64,000 nt of DNA from positions 124,001-188,000 of the forward strand of contig NZ_VCBA01000001.1 of the NCBI RefSeq assembly GCF_007995245.1, read 5' to 3'. Made by a program: the position numbers and the translations under genes. This DNA comes from Tateyamaria sp. syn59. Lineage in GTDB: Bacteria; Pseudomonadota; Alphaproteobacteria; Rhodobacterales; Rhodobacteraceae. The notes under the pieces were generated by a model. That model saw nothing but the letters and a program-made list of their open reading frames with translations, was not told the origin of the DNA and searched no databases. Shown one piece after another: positions 8,645 through 16,547 of the stretch. Position 1 is the stretch's first letter; every line of letters begins with the position of its first letter.

Positions 8645-10450
8645 ATGACAACCAACGACACAACCGATGGTGCTGTCACAAGCGAAAACCTCGACAAATT
8701 GAACACAAATCTCCGCAAGGTTGAGGAGCTGACGCAGCGACTCACCCAGGTTTTGACGCACCGCAGCACGCACAATGCAGCCCTCGACGGTCCGAATCAG
8801 GAGCTGTTTCAAAAGGCCGCGACGGCCTATTGGACCGAAGCGTTCCGCGATCCGGCCAAATTGCTCGAACATCAGTTGCAGTTCTGGTCCAAGTCCGTGA
8901 CCCATTTCGTGGAAGCCCAACAGGCGCTGGCGCAGGGCAAGCTGCAAGCGCCCGCCGACCCCGGTCCCAAGGACCGCCGCTTTGCCAATCCGCTCTGGGA
9001 CACGCACCCCTATTTCAACTACGTCAAGCAGCAGTACCTGATCAACGCGGATGCCGTTGCGCAGGCGGTCGAGGACGTGTCGGAGTTGGAGCCGGTCGAA
9101 AAGCAGCGCTTGGCCTACTTCTCGCGCCAGATCGTGGACATGATGGCACCCACCAACTTTCTGGCCACCAACCCGGATGCACTGGAAAAGGCGGTCGCGA
9201 CCGAAGGGCAAAGCCTGATCGACGGGCTTGAGAACCTGATTTCAGACCTTGAGGCCAACAATGGCGAGCTGATCGTGAAGCTGGCCGATGATAAGGCGTT
9301 CGAGTTGGGCGGCAACATCGCCACGACGCCTGGCAAGGTCATTTATCGCAACCGCATGATGGAGCTGATCCAGTACACGCCGACGACCGAGAAGGTGCAC
9401 AAGACGCCCGTCGTCCTGTTCCCGCCGTGGATCAACAAGTTCTACATCCTTGATCTGAAACAGCAGAACAGTCTGGTAAAATGGATCGTTGATCAGGGGC
9501 ACACGCTGTTCGTCGTATCCTGGGTCAACCCTGATGCGGCCTATGCTGGTGTCGGGCTCGAAGATTATGTCGAGGACGGGTATCTGGCCGCGATCCGCGA
9601 AGCCAAGGCGATCACCGGCGAAAAGCAGGTGAATGCCATCGGCTACTGCATCGCCGGCACCACGCTGTCGCTGGCCCTCAGCCTGCTGAAGCAGCGCAAG
9701 GACAAGTCGATTAAATCGGCCACCTTCTTTACGGCGCTCACCGATTTCAGCGATCAGGGTGAATTCACGCCCTTCCTGACCGACGACTTCATCGACGGGA
9801 TCGAAGCGGAGTGTCACGACAAGGGCATCTTGCCCTCGATCATCATGGCGCGGACATTTACATTCCTCCGCTCAAACGATCTCGTTTATACCCCGGCGAT
9901 CAAAAGCTACATGATGGGAGAGACGCCGCCAGCCTTCGATCTGCTGTATTGGAACGGGGACGGGGCGAACCTGCCTGAGAAGATGGCGATGCAGTATCTG
10001 CGCGGTCTCTGTCAGCGCAACGAATTGGCCGAGGGTGGGTTTGACCTGCTGGGGCACACGCTGAAACTGTCGGACATCGACGTGCCGCTCTGCGCCATCG
10101 CCTGCGAGACGGACCACATCGCGCCGTGGAAAGACAGCTATCGTGGCATTCAGCAGATGGGGTCCAAGGACAAGACGTTCATCATGACCCAGTCGGGCCA
10201 CATCGCAGGGATCGTGAACCCGCCCACCAAGAACAAATATGGCCACTATACGAACCCGGATCTTGCGCTTGATCATGTGGCGTGGAAGGCGACAGCAGAC
10301 TTCAACGAAGGGTCGTGGTGGCCGCGCTGGGGGGCTTGGTTGAAAAAGCGGGGCGGGGCCATGGTCAAGGCGCGCGAGCCGGGTGATTCTAAGCACCCCG
10401 TATTGGAAGACGCCCCCGGCACCTACGTGACGGTCAAGGCAAGGCCCTGA
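8645..10450 (+). CDS. phaC: class I poly(3-hydroxyalkanoate) polymerase
   Basis: This 601-residue enzyme polymerises (R)-3-hydroxyacyl-CoA into PHA at the granule surface. Length and motifs fit single-subunit class I synthases. The lipase-like box is G-Y-C-I-A-G with nucleophile Cys335; Asp490 (C-E-T-D-H-I) and His519 (S-G-H-I-A-G) match the known Cys-Asp-His triad. The N-terminal 200 residues carry the class I domain (N-P-L-W-D-T-H-P-Y-F). The start at 8645 is preceded by GGGGAAG about nine bases upstream; upstream in-frame ATGs lack a comparable site. It diverges from phaZ and is followed 141 bases later by phaP. Confidence 0.95.
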   Translation: MTTNDTTDGAVTSENLDKLNTNLRKVEELTQRLTQVLTHRSTHNAALDGPNQELFQKAATAYWTEAFRDPAKLLEHQLQFWSKSVTHFVEAQQALAQGKLQAPADPGPKDRRFANPLWDTHPYFNYVKQQYLINADAVAQAVEDVSELEPVEKQRLAYFSRQIVDMMAPTNFLATNPDALEKAVATEGQSLIDGLENLISDLEANNGELIVKLADDKAFELGGNIATTPGKVIYRNRMMELIQYTPTTEKVHKTPVVLFPPWINKFYILDLKQQNSLVKWIVDQGHTLFVVSWVNPDAAYAGVGLEDYVEDGYLAAIREAKAITGEKQVNAIGYCIAGTTLSLALSLLKQRKDKSIKSATFFTALTDFSDQGEFTPFLTDDFIDGIEAECHDKGILPSIIMARTFTFLRSNDLVYTPAIKSYMMGETPPAFDLLYWNGDGANLPEKMAMQYLRGLCQRNELAEGGFDLLGHTLKLSDIDVPLCAIACETDHIAPWKDSYRGIQQMGSKDKTFIMTQSGHIAGIVNPPTKNKYGHYTNPDLALDHVAWKATADFNEGSWWPRWGAWLKKRGGAMVKAREPGDSKHPVLEDAPGTYVTVKARP

Positions 10451-10484
10451 ATTCCCTACTGCTTTCCGCTACGGAAATTTTTTG

Positions 10485-10499
10485 TGCTGCACTGCAGCA
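10485..10499. promoter_or_regulatory. PhaR operator upstream of phaP, site 1
   Basis: TGCTGC-ACT-GCAGCA is a perfect inverted repeat with a three-base spacer. It matches the CTGC-N3-GCAG element described for PhaR of Rhodobacter and Paracoccus. It sits about 100 bases before phaP, and its centre is 27 bp from an identical-architecture second site. Confidence 0.75.
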
Positions 10500-10511
10500 T
10501 AAGGCTTGATT

Positions 10512-10526
10512 TGCTGCGTTGCAGCA
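10512..10526. promoter_or_regulatory. PhaR operator upstream of phaP, site 2
   Basis: TGCTGC-GTT-GCAGCA is the second perfect copy of the inverted repeat, 27 bp centre-to-centre from site 1 and ending 65 bases before the phaP ATG. Paired sites at this spacing suggest cooperative repression of the phasin gene until PHA titrates PhaR away. The mechanism is known for PhaR; its application here is inferred. Confidence 0.75.
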
Positions 10527-10591
10527 TGTATATCTTTCGCAGACGCAGAAACACCGGGATGACCCGGCAGGGCGCAAAAGGATTGAATACA

Positions 10592-11041
10592 ATGGCTAAG
10601 CAGACACAAGACATGACCGCAATGTTCAAAGACATGATGGGCGCATTTCCCGTCGACACAGCGGCCATGGAAGACGCATTCAAAACAGCTTCCACGCTGA
10701 ACGAGAAACTGAGCCACGTGGCAATCGACGCGGCTGAAAAGTCGACCGAGATTTCCTCGAAGTGGACGAAAGAAACGCTGGCCAAACTGGGCGACATGTC
10801 CAAAGCCAAGGCAGAGCCTGCCGACTACGCCAAGGCGATGACAGACTTCGCGTCGTCCTACGCCGAAGTGACAGCCGAGCACATGGCCGCCTTCGCTGAA
10901 GTTGCGAAAAAAGTGCAGATGGACACCGTCGAGCTGATGATGGCCGCAGGCAAGGACATGAGCGAAGACGCGCAAGCAGCCGTCAAGAAAGCGACCGGCG
11001 ACATGACCGCCGCGGCCAAGAAAGCTGCTGCTGCGAAGTAA
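10592..11041 (+). CDS. phaP: phasin (PHA granule-associated protein)
   Basis: This 149-residue protein is helical and rich in Ala, Lys and Met, with no signal peptide, as expected for a phasin_2-type protein coating PHA granules. The start at 10592 follows AAAAGGA about nine bases upstream; the frame is open further upstream through the operator region, which argues against an earlier start. The C-terminus is a run of Ala and Lys. Two PhaR-type operators lie upstream and a strong rho-independent terminator follows, so it is likely transcribed alone at high level and controlled by PhaR. Confidence 0.88.
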   Translation: MAKQTQDMTAMFKDMMGAFPVDTAAMEDAFKTASTLNEKLSHVAIDAAEKSTEISSKWTKETLAKLGDMSKAKAEPADYAKAMTDFASSYAEVTAEHMAAFAEVAKKVQMDTVELMMAAGKDMSEDAQAAVKKATGDMTAAAKKAAAAK

Positions 11042-11095
11042 ATCGCACAACGAGATATCGCATCAACTTTCCTCCCTGAAAGATGCGATGACTTT

Positions 11096-11127
11096 GGCGG
11101 GCCACACTTGGCCCGCCTTTTTCTTTT
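11096..11127 (+). terminator. rho-independent terminator after phaP
   Basis: The stem GGCGGGCC (11096-11103) and its complement GGCCCGCC (11110-11117) enclose a six-base loop and are followed by TTTTTCTTTT. This is a textbook intrinsic terminator 55 bases after the phaP stop. Confidence 0.9.
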
Positions 11128-11153
11128 CCAGCATGTGAGAGAGAGCGCACAGC

Positions 11154-11564
11154 ATGACTGTCCGCAAGGCGCTGGTTTTCATTCTTCGCGGCCCGGACAT
11201 CTTGGTGTTTCGCCACCCGCTGGCGGGTGTGCAACTGCCCAAGGGCACCGTTGAAGCGCATGAAACCACACTGGCAGCCGCACGCCGTGAAGTCTTTGAG
11301 GAGGTGGGGCTGGTATTGACCGGGCCATTGATCCCTTTGGGCGCTTGGGTCTGCCCATCGCTGCCTGCGACATGGCATGTTTTTGTCGCAGACGCGCCAT
11401 CCGACGCGCCAGACGAATGGCGTCATGCGCCAACAGGCGGGGGCGAAGAAGATGACCTGACGTTCGACGTCTTTTGGACAGAAGCCGCCAATGCGCGCAC
11501 TCTTCTGCACCCGTTGTTCCTGCCTGTGCTCGACATGTTGGAGCAGTACGCGCGGTCACGCTGA
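11154..11564 (+). CDS. Nudix hydrolase
   Basis: The 136-residue protein contains a complete Nudix box, G-x5-E-x7-R-E-x-x-E-E-x-G, at about residues 36-58 (G-T-V-E-A-H-E ... R-R-E-V-F-E-E-V-G-L). This motif binds the divalent metal used to cleave nucleoside-diphosphate-linked substrates. The C-terminal W-x-x-x-P-T-G-G-G-E-E-D-D segment is acidic and unusual. The substrate cannot be assigned. It lies between phaP and a LysR gene, with its last nine bases overlapping the convergent LysR stop, and is probably transcribed from its own promoter because a strong terminator separates it from phaP. Confidence 0.85.
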   Translation: MTVRKALVFILRGPDILVFRHPLAGVQLPKGTVEAHETTLAAARREVFEEVGLVLTGPLIPLGAWVCPSLPATWHVFVADAPSDAPDEWRHAPTGGGEEDDLTFDVFWTEAANARTLLHPLFLPVLDMLEQYARSR

Positions 11565-12431
11565 CAATGCCTGCGCCAGCCAGTCGTACACCCGCCGCAC
11601 CCGCGGAATGCGCCGCAGGTCGGGATGGGCCGTCAACCACAGCGGCATGCTGCCTGCGTCCCCATCCCGCGAAACCCGGACGACGCGTGGATCCGCATCC
11701 CCGACCTGCACTTGAGCAAACCCAATACCATAGCCCGCAATCACCATGTGCCAGCACAGCACCTGATCATCGCTGCGAAAGGCAAAAAAATCGCGCCCGA
11801 CATTCAGGCCAAGTTCCGCAAACCCGTCGATGATCAGGGTGCTGCGATCATAGCCGATAATTGTGTGATGCCGCAGATCCTCCAGCCGCTCGGGCGCGCC
11901 ATGTTTCTCGATGTAGGCAGGCGTGGCGTAGGCGCCCAGGGGCAGGTCCGTGATGTGTCGCGCGATTACGTCGGGTTGCGTGGGCCGGTACATGCGCAAG
12001 GCGATGTCGGCCTCTCGCCTCAGCAAATTCTCGGTGCTGTCCGATGCAACCACCTCGATCTGGATTGCCGGATAGGCGTCATGCAGCTCCATCAGGATGG
12101 GCGGCAGGATGAAGTTGGCGACGACGTGGCTGGCTGTCAGCCGAACCGTGCCTGCGATGTCAGAGCCATGCCCATCCCGCGTCCTGTCAAATCGCGTGGC
12201 TGCGTCCGCCATCGCAGTGGCATGGACGAGCAGATCGGTCCCGTCATCCGTCAGCACCATGCCACCGCTTGATCGGTCGAACAGGCGCGTCCCAAGCGTT
12301 GCCTCAAGCTGTGCGATATGTCGGCTTAGTGTGGGCTGGCTGCTGCTTTGCGCGCGGGCCGCAGCGGACAGCGAGCCGTGCTCGGCAACAGCCGCAAAGG
12401 ATTGGATCTGGGACCAGTCGGGTTGGGACAT
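11556..12431 (-). CDS. LysR-family transcriptional regulator
   Basis: The 291-residue regulator has an N-terminal winged helix-turn-helix at about residues 6-65 (S-F-A-A-V-A-E-H-G-S-L-S-A-A-A-R, then S-Q-P-T-L-S-R-H-I-A-Q-L-E). A type-2 periplasmic-binding-like effector domain spans about 90-290. It is transcribed divergently from the NAD(P)-binding epimerase-like gene at 12531, the classical arrangement in which a LysR protein controls its neighbour and itself. The 99-base gap contains inverted repeats that could be its operator. The inducer is unknown. Confidence 0.9.
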   Translation of the reverse strand: MSQPDWSQIQSFAAVAEHGSLSAAARAQSSSQPTLSRHIAQLEATLGTRLFDRSSGGMVLTDDGTDLLVHATAMADAATRFDRTRDGHGSDIAGTVRLTASHVVANFILPPILMELHDAYPAIQIEVVASDSTENLLRREADIALRMYRPTQPDVIARHITDLPLGAYATPAYIEKHGAPERLEDLRHHTIIGYDRSTLIIDGFAELGLNVGRDFFAFRSDDQVLCWHMVIAGYGIGFAQVQVGDADPRVVRVSRDGDAGSMPLWLTAHPDLRRIPRVRRVYDWLAQALSA

Positions 12432-12433
12432 CT

Positions 12434-12481
12434 ATTCATTTTTGAATGATCAATTTCGAATTGGGGCGGATTATATTCGAA
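12434..12481. promoter_or_regulatory. candidate LysR operator in the divergent intergenic region
   Basis: ATTCA-N4-TGAAT (12434-12447) is followed by two TTCGAA palindromes at 12455 and 12476, spaced 21 bp, which is two helical turns. The cluster lies immediately upstream of the LysR start and within 50-100 bases of the epimerase-like start. The dyads are visible; binding by this LysR protein is inferred from the divergent layout. Confidence 0.4.
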
Positions 12482-12530
12482 AGTGGTTCCCTTAGATAGA
12501 GCTCAGATCAACAGATAAAGGGCGTTTCAC

Positions 12531-13439
12531 ATGTCATCAGTCATTGTTTTGGGGGCCAAGGGCCGGTTTGGGCGCGCAGCGGTGCATGCGTTCGCAGAGG
12601 CCGGCTGGCGCGTGACGCGCGCGGGGCGTGGGCTGGATGGTGCAGCCTGTGTGGAGGTCGATGCCACTGACACGGCCGCACTCGTGTCTGCCTGCGCAGG
12701 CCAGGATGTGATCGTAAATGCTGTCCATCCACCGTATCACCATTGGGTCACGACTGTGCCCCGCATCACGCAAGCGGTAATCGCTGCGGCCCGCGCATCG
12801 GGTGCGACGGTGATGATCCCGGGCAATATCTATAACTATGGGCGTGAGATGCCGTCGGTTTTGCGGGAAGACACGCCATGGGTCGCCAATACACGCAAGG
12901 GCGGCGTTCGCATCCGTATGGAGCAGGCCTTCCGCGATAGCGGCGTGCGCACCATTGTGCTGCGCGGCGGCGACTTCATCGACACGCAACCCTCCGGCAA
13001 CTGGTTCGAAAGCTACATCGCGCCCAAGGCGGGGCAGGGCAAGCTGACCTATCCCGGCCCGCCCGACCTGATTCACGCCTGGGCTTACTTGCCTGACATG
13101 GCGCGCGCCATGGTGGGTCTGGCTGAGCGGCGCCGCGACTTCGACACCTTCGAAGAGTTTGGTTTTGGCGGCTACGCGTTGACCGGCGATGACCTGATTG
13201 CATTGGTCAAACAGGTTATGGGCAAACCGATGCGCGTGTCGCGCCTGCCCTGGTGGGCGGTGCGCGTGATGGGGCTGTGGTCGCCTCTGATGCGCGAAGT
13301 GGTCGAGATGCGCTATATCTGGTACCGCCCGCATCAGGTTGACGGCACCAAACTGGAAAAAGCCCTACCGGACTTTCGCGTCACGCCGGTCCAGGACGCG
13401 ATTGCGACATCCCTGCAGAAAGATACGGAGGCGTACTGA
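12531..13439 (+). CDS. NAD(P)-dependent epimerase/dehydratase-like (atypical SDR) protein
   Basis: This 302-residue protein opens with a Rossmann strand and glycine motif (V-I-V-L-G-A-K-G-R-F-G, 4-14) typical of extended/atypical short-chain dehydrogenases that bind NAD(P). An N-I-Y-N-Y-G segment near 100 takes the position of the SDR catalytic Tyr region, but the canonical Y-x3-K is not intact. Act-as-sensor or NmrA-like roles are therefore possible. It is transcribed divergently from a LysR gene that probably regulates it. No pathway neighbours give a substrate. Confidence 0.75.
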   Translation: MSSVIVLGAKGRFGRAAVHAFAEAGWRVTRAGRGLDGAACVEVDATDTAALVSACAGQDVIVNAVHPPYHHWVTTVPRITQAVIAAARASGATVMIPGNIYNYGREMPSVLREDTPWVANTRKGGVRIRMEQAFRDSGVRTIVLRGGDFIDTQPSGNWFESYIAPKAGQGKLTYPGPPDLIHAWAYLPDMARAMVGLAERRRDFDTFEEFGFGGYALTGDDLIALVKQVMGKPMRVSRLPWWAVRVMGLWSPLMREVVEMRYIWYRPHQVDGTKLEKALPDFRVTPVQDAIATSLQKDTEAY

Positions 13440-13507
13440 TTCACGCAGAAAACGCTGAAATTGCCGCATCTGCACACACCCTTTCTTTTTGTCCACACCC
13501 CGCCTAA

Positions 13508-13520
13508 GCTGCAATGCAGC
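13508..13520. promoter_or_regulatory. PhaR operator upstream of phaR
   Basis: GCTGC-AAT-GCAGC is a perfect inverted repeat of the same CTGC-N3-GCAG type as the two sites before phaP. It ends 25 bases before the phaR GTG start, consistent with the autoregulation known for PhaR proteins. Confidence 0.7.
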
Positions 13521-13545
13521 ACGCGGCATCGGGGAGATCAGGCAC

Positions 13546-14103
13546 GTGACAGAAAAACCAGCACCTTTGTTGATCAAGCGATATGCCAGCCGACGGCTCT
13601 ACAACACCGAAACCAGCGACTACGTCACGCTTGAAGACATCTCTGGCTTCATCCGCGACGGGCGCGAGGTGCAGATCGTGGACCTCAAGACCGGGGACGA
13701 CCTGACGCGGCAATACCTGCTTCAGATCATCGCCGAACACGAAAGCCGTGGCGAAAGCGTGCTGCCGGTCGACGTGCTCAACGATCTTGTGCGCAGCTAC
13801 ATGGGCGGTGGGGCGTCCGTGGTGCCGCAATTCCTGCAAGCATCGTTCGAGATGCTGCGCGACGGGCAAAGCAAAGTGATGGAAAACATGACCGCGATGA
13901 ACCCCATGACCAAGATGCCGGGTTTCGAGGTGATGCAGGCCCAGCAGGAAGCGTTCATGAAGGCTATGACCGGCGGGCTTGGCACCGCTTGGGGCGCGTC
14001 CGGTCCGGTACCGGAAACAGACGAAAAGGGCGAGGGCGAGGATCTGGACGCGATCAAGAAGCAGTTGGCGGAATTGCAGGACAAGTTGTCGAAGCTGTCG
14101 TGA
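13546..14103 (+). CDS. phaR: PHA synthesis repressor
   Basis: The 185-residue repressor binds both PHA polymer and DNA. The N-terminal 65 residues are the PHA-accumulation-regulator DNA-binding domain (I-K-R-Y-A-S-R-R-L-Y-N-T and Q-I-V-D-L-K-T-G-D-D-L-T-R). The middle segment is Met/Gln-rich and amphipathic, and the C-terminus ends in a short coiled coil (I-K-K-Q-L-A-E-L-Q-D-K-L). I chose the GTG at 13546, nine bases after GGGGAG, because no in-frame ATG precedes the conserved domain and the frame upstream crosses the operator. Its own operator and the two before phaP make a self-contained regulon, although three unrelated genes separate it from phaP. Confidence 0.93.
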   Translation: MTEKPAPLLIKRYASRRLYNTETSDYVTLEDISGFIRDGREVQIVDLKTGDDLTRQYLLQIIAEHESRGESVLPVDVLNDLVRSYMGGGASVVPQFLQASFEMLRDGQSKVMENMTAMNPMTKMPGFEVMQAQQEAFMKAMTGGLGTAWGASGPVPETDEKGEGEDLDAIKKQLAELQDKLSKLS

Positions 14104-14211
14104 CTGCGTTGGAAATATGTGTTTTGCAACGCTGCGGTTTTGAACATGGAAGACCGTAAGCGCAACTTGCCTGTCTGAAACTTTGACATTCGGGCCTTTG
14201 ATCGATGCCAT

Positions 14212-14241
14212 GGCACCCGACGTTGCGTAACGCCGGGTGCC
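14212..14241. terminator. stem-loop between convergent phaR and RTX gene
   Basis: GGCACCCG (14212-14219) pairs with CGGGTGCC (14234-14241), with an inner CGTT/AACG pairing that extends the hairpin. It lies between the phaR stop and the stop of the opposing RTX gene. Neither exit side has a clear T-run, so bidirectional termination is likely but not textbook. Confidence 0.55.
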
Positions 14242-14248
14242 TGTCAGT

Positions 14249-16015
14249 TTAAACTTCAAAGAAGTCGCTGAAGGTCAGGCCAGTCACACCGCTCACTAGA
14301 ATACTGGAGTCTGACGAGCCGTCACCGTTAACATCCAAGATCACCTGAGTGGATGTTCCATCAATTATCCTGAGAAAGAACTCAGCGCCACCGGATCCCG
14401 TGAAACTGTCAACCAGTTCGTAAAAGGAGTCCGTCTTGTTCGTTTCCTCGATGTCTATCTGGTCCACACCGCGCTCGAAGTCGGCAATGATGTCGGCCCT
14501 GCTTAAGTCCCAATGGCTATCGCCGCTACTTCTGAATTCAAAGATATCTGGGCCATTGCCTCCGTACAGCGTGTCCTGCCCGCCATCTCCGACAAGAAGG
14601 TCAAGTCCATTGCCACCCATCAGAAGATCGGCGCCAGCACCGCCGTAAAGGACGTCAGATGAACGACCGCCATCCAAAACGTCGTTGCCAACTCCACCAT
14701 CCAAAATGTCAAAACCATTACCGCCAATGAGCGTATCCTGACCCTCCTCGCCGTATAGACTGTTGATGAAACCGTCGCCGGCGACCAGACTGTCAGCCTG
14801 TGCACCTCCATGAAGAGTGTCACTGCCGCCGCCGCCGATCAGTGTATCATTCCCGGCATCACCGGAAATCTCGTCATCGCCGGCGCCGCCCTCAATTCGG
14901 TCGTCGTCGTCGCCACCATGCAAGGTGTCGTTGCCATCGTTCCCAAACAGGGTGTCCTTGTTGTCTCCGCCCGACAAGCTGTCATCGCCAATTCGGCCAT
15001 AAAGCTCGTCTCGGCCCGTGCCACCGAACAGAGTGTCGTCGCCTGCGCCACCGGACAGCAGATCGTTGCTGGCGCCGCCGTGCAGAATGTCATCGTCTTG
15101 GCCGCCAAATATACGATCCTGGTTCGCGCCACCGATGAGCGTGTCTTCACCATTTCCGCCAGAGAGGAAGTTTTCGCCGTTCCCGCCGACAATACTGTCG
15201 TTGCCTTCGTCGCCATAAAGTTGGTCGAAGTCATCGCTGCCTAGTAACGTGTCGCGCCCTTTGCCACCATAGACAGTCGCACTTTCACCTTGCCGTCCGT
15301 CAAAGAGGTCGTTGCCGCCTTCGAGGCGAACTTCACCGTCAATCTCACCCGAATTGAACACTTTCTGGGCTGTGTCGTTGCCCAGGATCGCGGTCTCTTC
15401 CCTGACACTGATACGTCCGCTGTTTCGAATGATACCGCCCAAGGCCTCGTCGGTGAATTCGATGGCCATGCTGTCCCCTACAATGACGCTGAAGTTAACG
15501 ATTTCAGCGTCTTCGGATGCGACGACAATCGCCGTGCTGGCAGAGATTACACCAAGCCTCTGGTTCAAAATGTAGTTGTCTTGCCCCTCAATCATGAGGC
15601 CGATGCCGCCAAAGTCGGCCTCGATCCTGCCGGAATTTACCACAGTGCTAAATGCCGAGTTGAGTTTGACCCCGACCTCACCCCCGCTGATCCCGAAAAC
15701 GCTCTCATTCACGAGCGTATTCAGGACACCCACAAGCTCCAGCCCGGTCTCGGTCCCTCGGATCGTGCCGCCTTCATTTGCGCCGTCACGATTGTAGACG
15801 ACGCTTTCGGACACAGCGGCCTTCAAACCGGTCCCATTTCCTAGAATCTTTCCGAAATTGGTGATGCTTTGTCCGGCACCTCCGCTGATATCAAGTGCTG
15901 CAGGCCGGTCGCCGACAGAGTTGCCAATGGTCACCTCTGTCCTGATCAGATAAGGGCCGTCATTGCCGTCAAAGACCAGTCCTTCGTCGGTGGACTCCAA
16001 AAATCTCGTTGCCAT
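14249..16015 (-). CDS. RTX-repeat calcium-binding secreted protein
   Basis: The ATG at 16015 is preceded by AGGAG seven bases upstream and is preferred over an in-frame ATG at 16171. The 588-residue, strongly acidic product has no Sec signal. Residues about 1-250 show repeated short Gly/Asn/Val turns typical of a beta-helix. About 250-490 is an array of more than twenty G-G-x-G-x-D-x-L-x nonapeptides that bind calcium in RTX proteins. The last 90 residues (D-I-I-A-D-F-E-R-G-V-D-Q-I-D, and a D-V-N-G-D-G-S-S-D segment) resemble the M10/serralysin-type C-terminus recognised by type I secretion. No catalytic domain is seen, so a surface-layer, adhesin or matrix role is more likely than a protease. 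No type I exporter lies in the window. Confidence 0.85.
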   Translation of the reverse strand: MATRFLESTDEGLVFDGNDGPYLIRTEVTIGNSVGDRPAALDISGGAGQSITNFGKILGNGTGLKAAVSESVVYNRDGANEGGTIRGTETGLELVGVLNTLVNESVFGISGGEVGVKLNSAFSTVVNSGRIEADFGGIGLMIEGQDNYILNQRLGVISASTAIVVASEDAEIVNFSVIVGDSMAIEFTDEALGGIIRNSGRISVREETAILGNDTAQKVFNSGEIDGEVRLEGGNDLFDGRQGESATVYGGKGRDTLLGSDDFDQLYGDEGNDSIVGGNGENFLSGGNGEDTLIGGANQDRIFGGQDDDILHGGASNDLLSGGAGDDTLFGGTGRDELYGRIGDDSLSGGDNKDTLFGNDGNDTLHGGDDDDRIEGGAGDDEISGDAGNDTLIGGGGSDTLHGGAQADSLVAGDGFINSLYGEEGQDTLIGGNGFDILDGGVGNDVLDGGRSSDVLYGGAGADLLMGGNGLDLLVGDGGQDTLYGGNGPDIFEFRSSGDSHWDLSRADIIADFERGVDQIDIEETNKTDSFYELVDSFTGSGGAEFFLRIIDGTSTQVILDVNGDGSSDSSILVSGVTGLTFSDFFEV

Positions 16016-16547
16016 TTTTTGCTCCTGAGTTGCGCCCGGTTCAAATGTGTCCGGACAATTCGCAAGGCCCCCCAGACAGCGGTGCCGCCATGGGGAATAG
16101 CGCGAAACGTCTTTGGCGCGCGCAACAGACATGCCTACAGAACCCGGTGAAGCCGGGCGAAAATCATTCAAAATACAATGGTCGTGCCGCAGGATGGCCC
16201 TTGGTCAATAGCAAAGGTCGGGTCAGTCCGGTGCGGTGGCGATGTCAAAAGTTACACGTCGAAACGCGTGCCTTGCGGCGTATAAAACCCCTGAAATTCT
16301 AGTTTCGCGATAGTGGTTTGCCAGCGGATGCTGACAGCCGAAGACGTAGCAAGGGCGGATCCGGGTGAAAATGGAGAAAGCAAGGGTCTCAATCTGCGGT
16401 GGGCGGTCATTCGCGCCCGTCTGGGCGCAGGTTTGCGCATGACGTTACGATAACGATTTAGTCAGCTTGAAACGACAGCACTGTTCACAGCGCCGGGCCC
16501 CGCGCAACAGCTGCACAACGCATCCCATGACATGAGGAATTTTGCCC
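16016..16547. other. 532-bp intergenic region without a supported gene
   Basis: This gap lies upstream of the RTX gene and downstream of the DegT aminotransferase gene, both read leftwards. Short open frames on both strands lack ribosome-binding sites and recognisable domains. It should contain the RTX promoter. No tRNA-like fold, strong terminator or repeat array was recognised. It is less GC-biased than its flanks around 16250-16330 by eye. Confidence 0.6.

Noticed and set aside
8498-9211. N-terminal extension of phaZ by 238 codons
   Set aside because: This part is antisense to the phaC coding region; a strong RBS precedes the ATG at 8497 and the family length fits.
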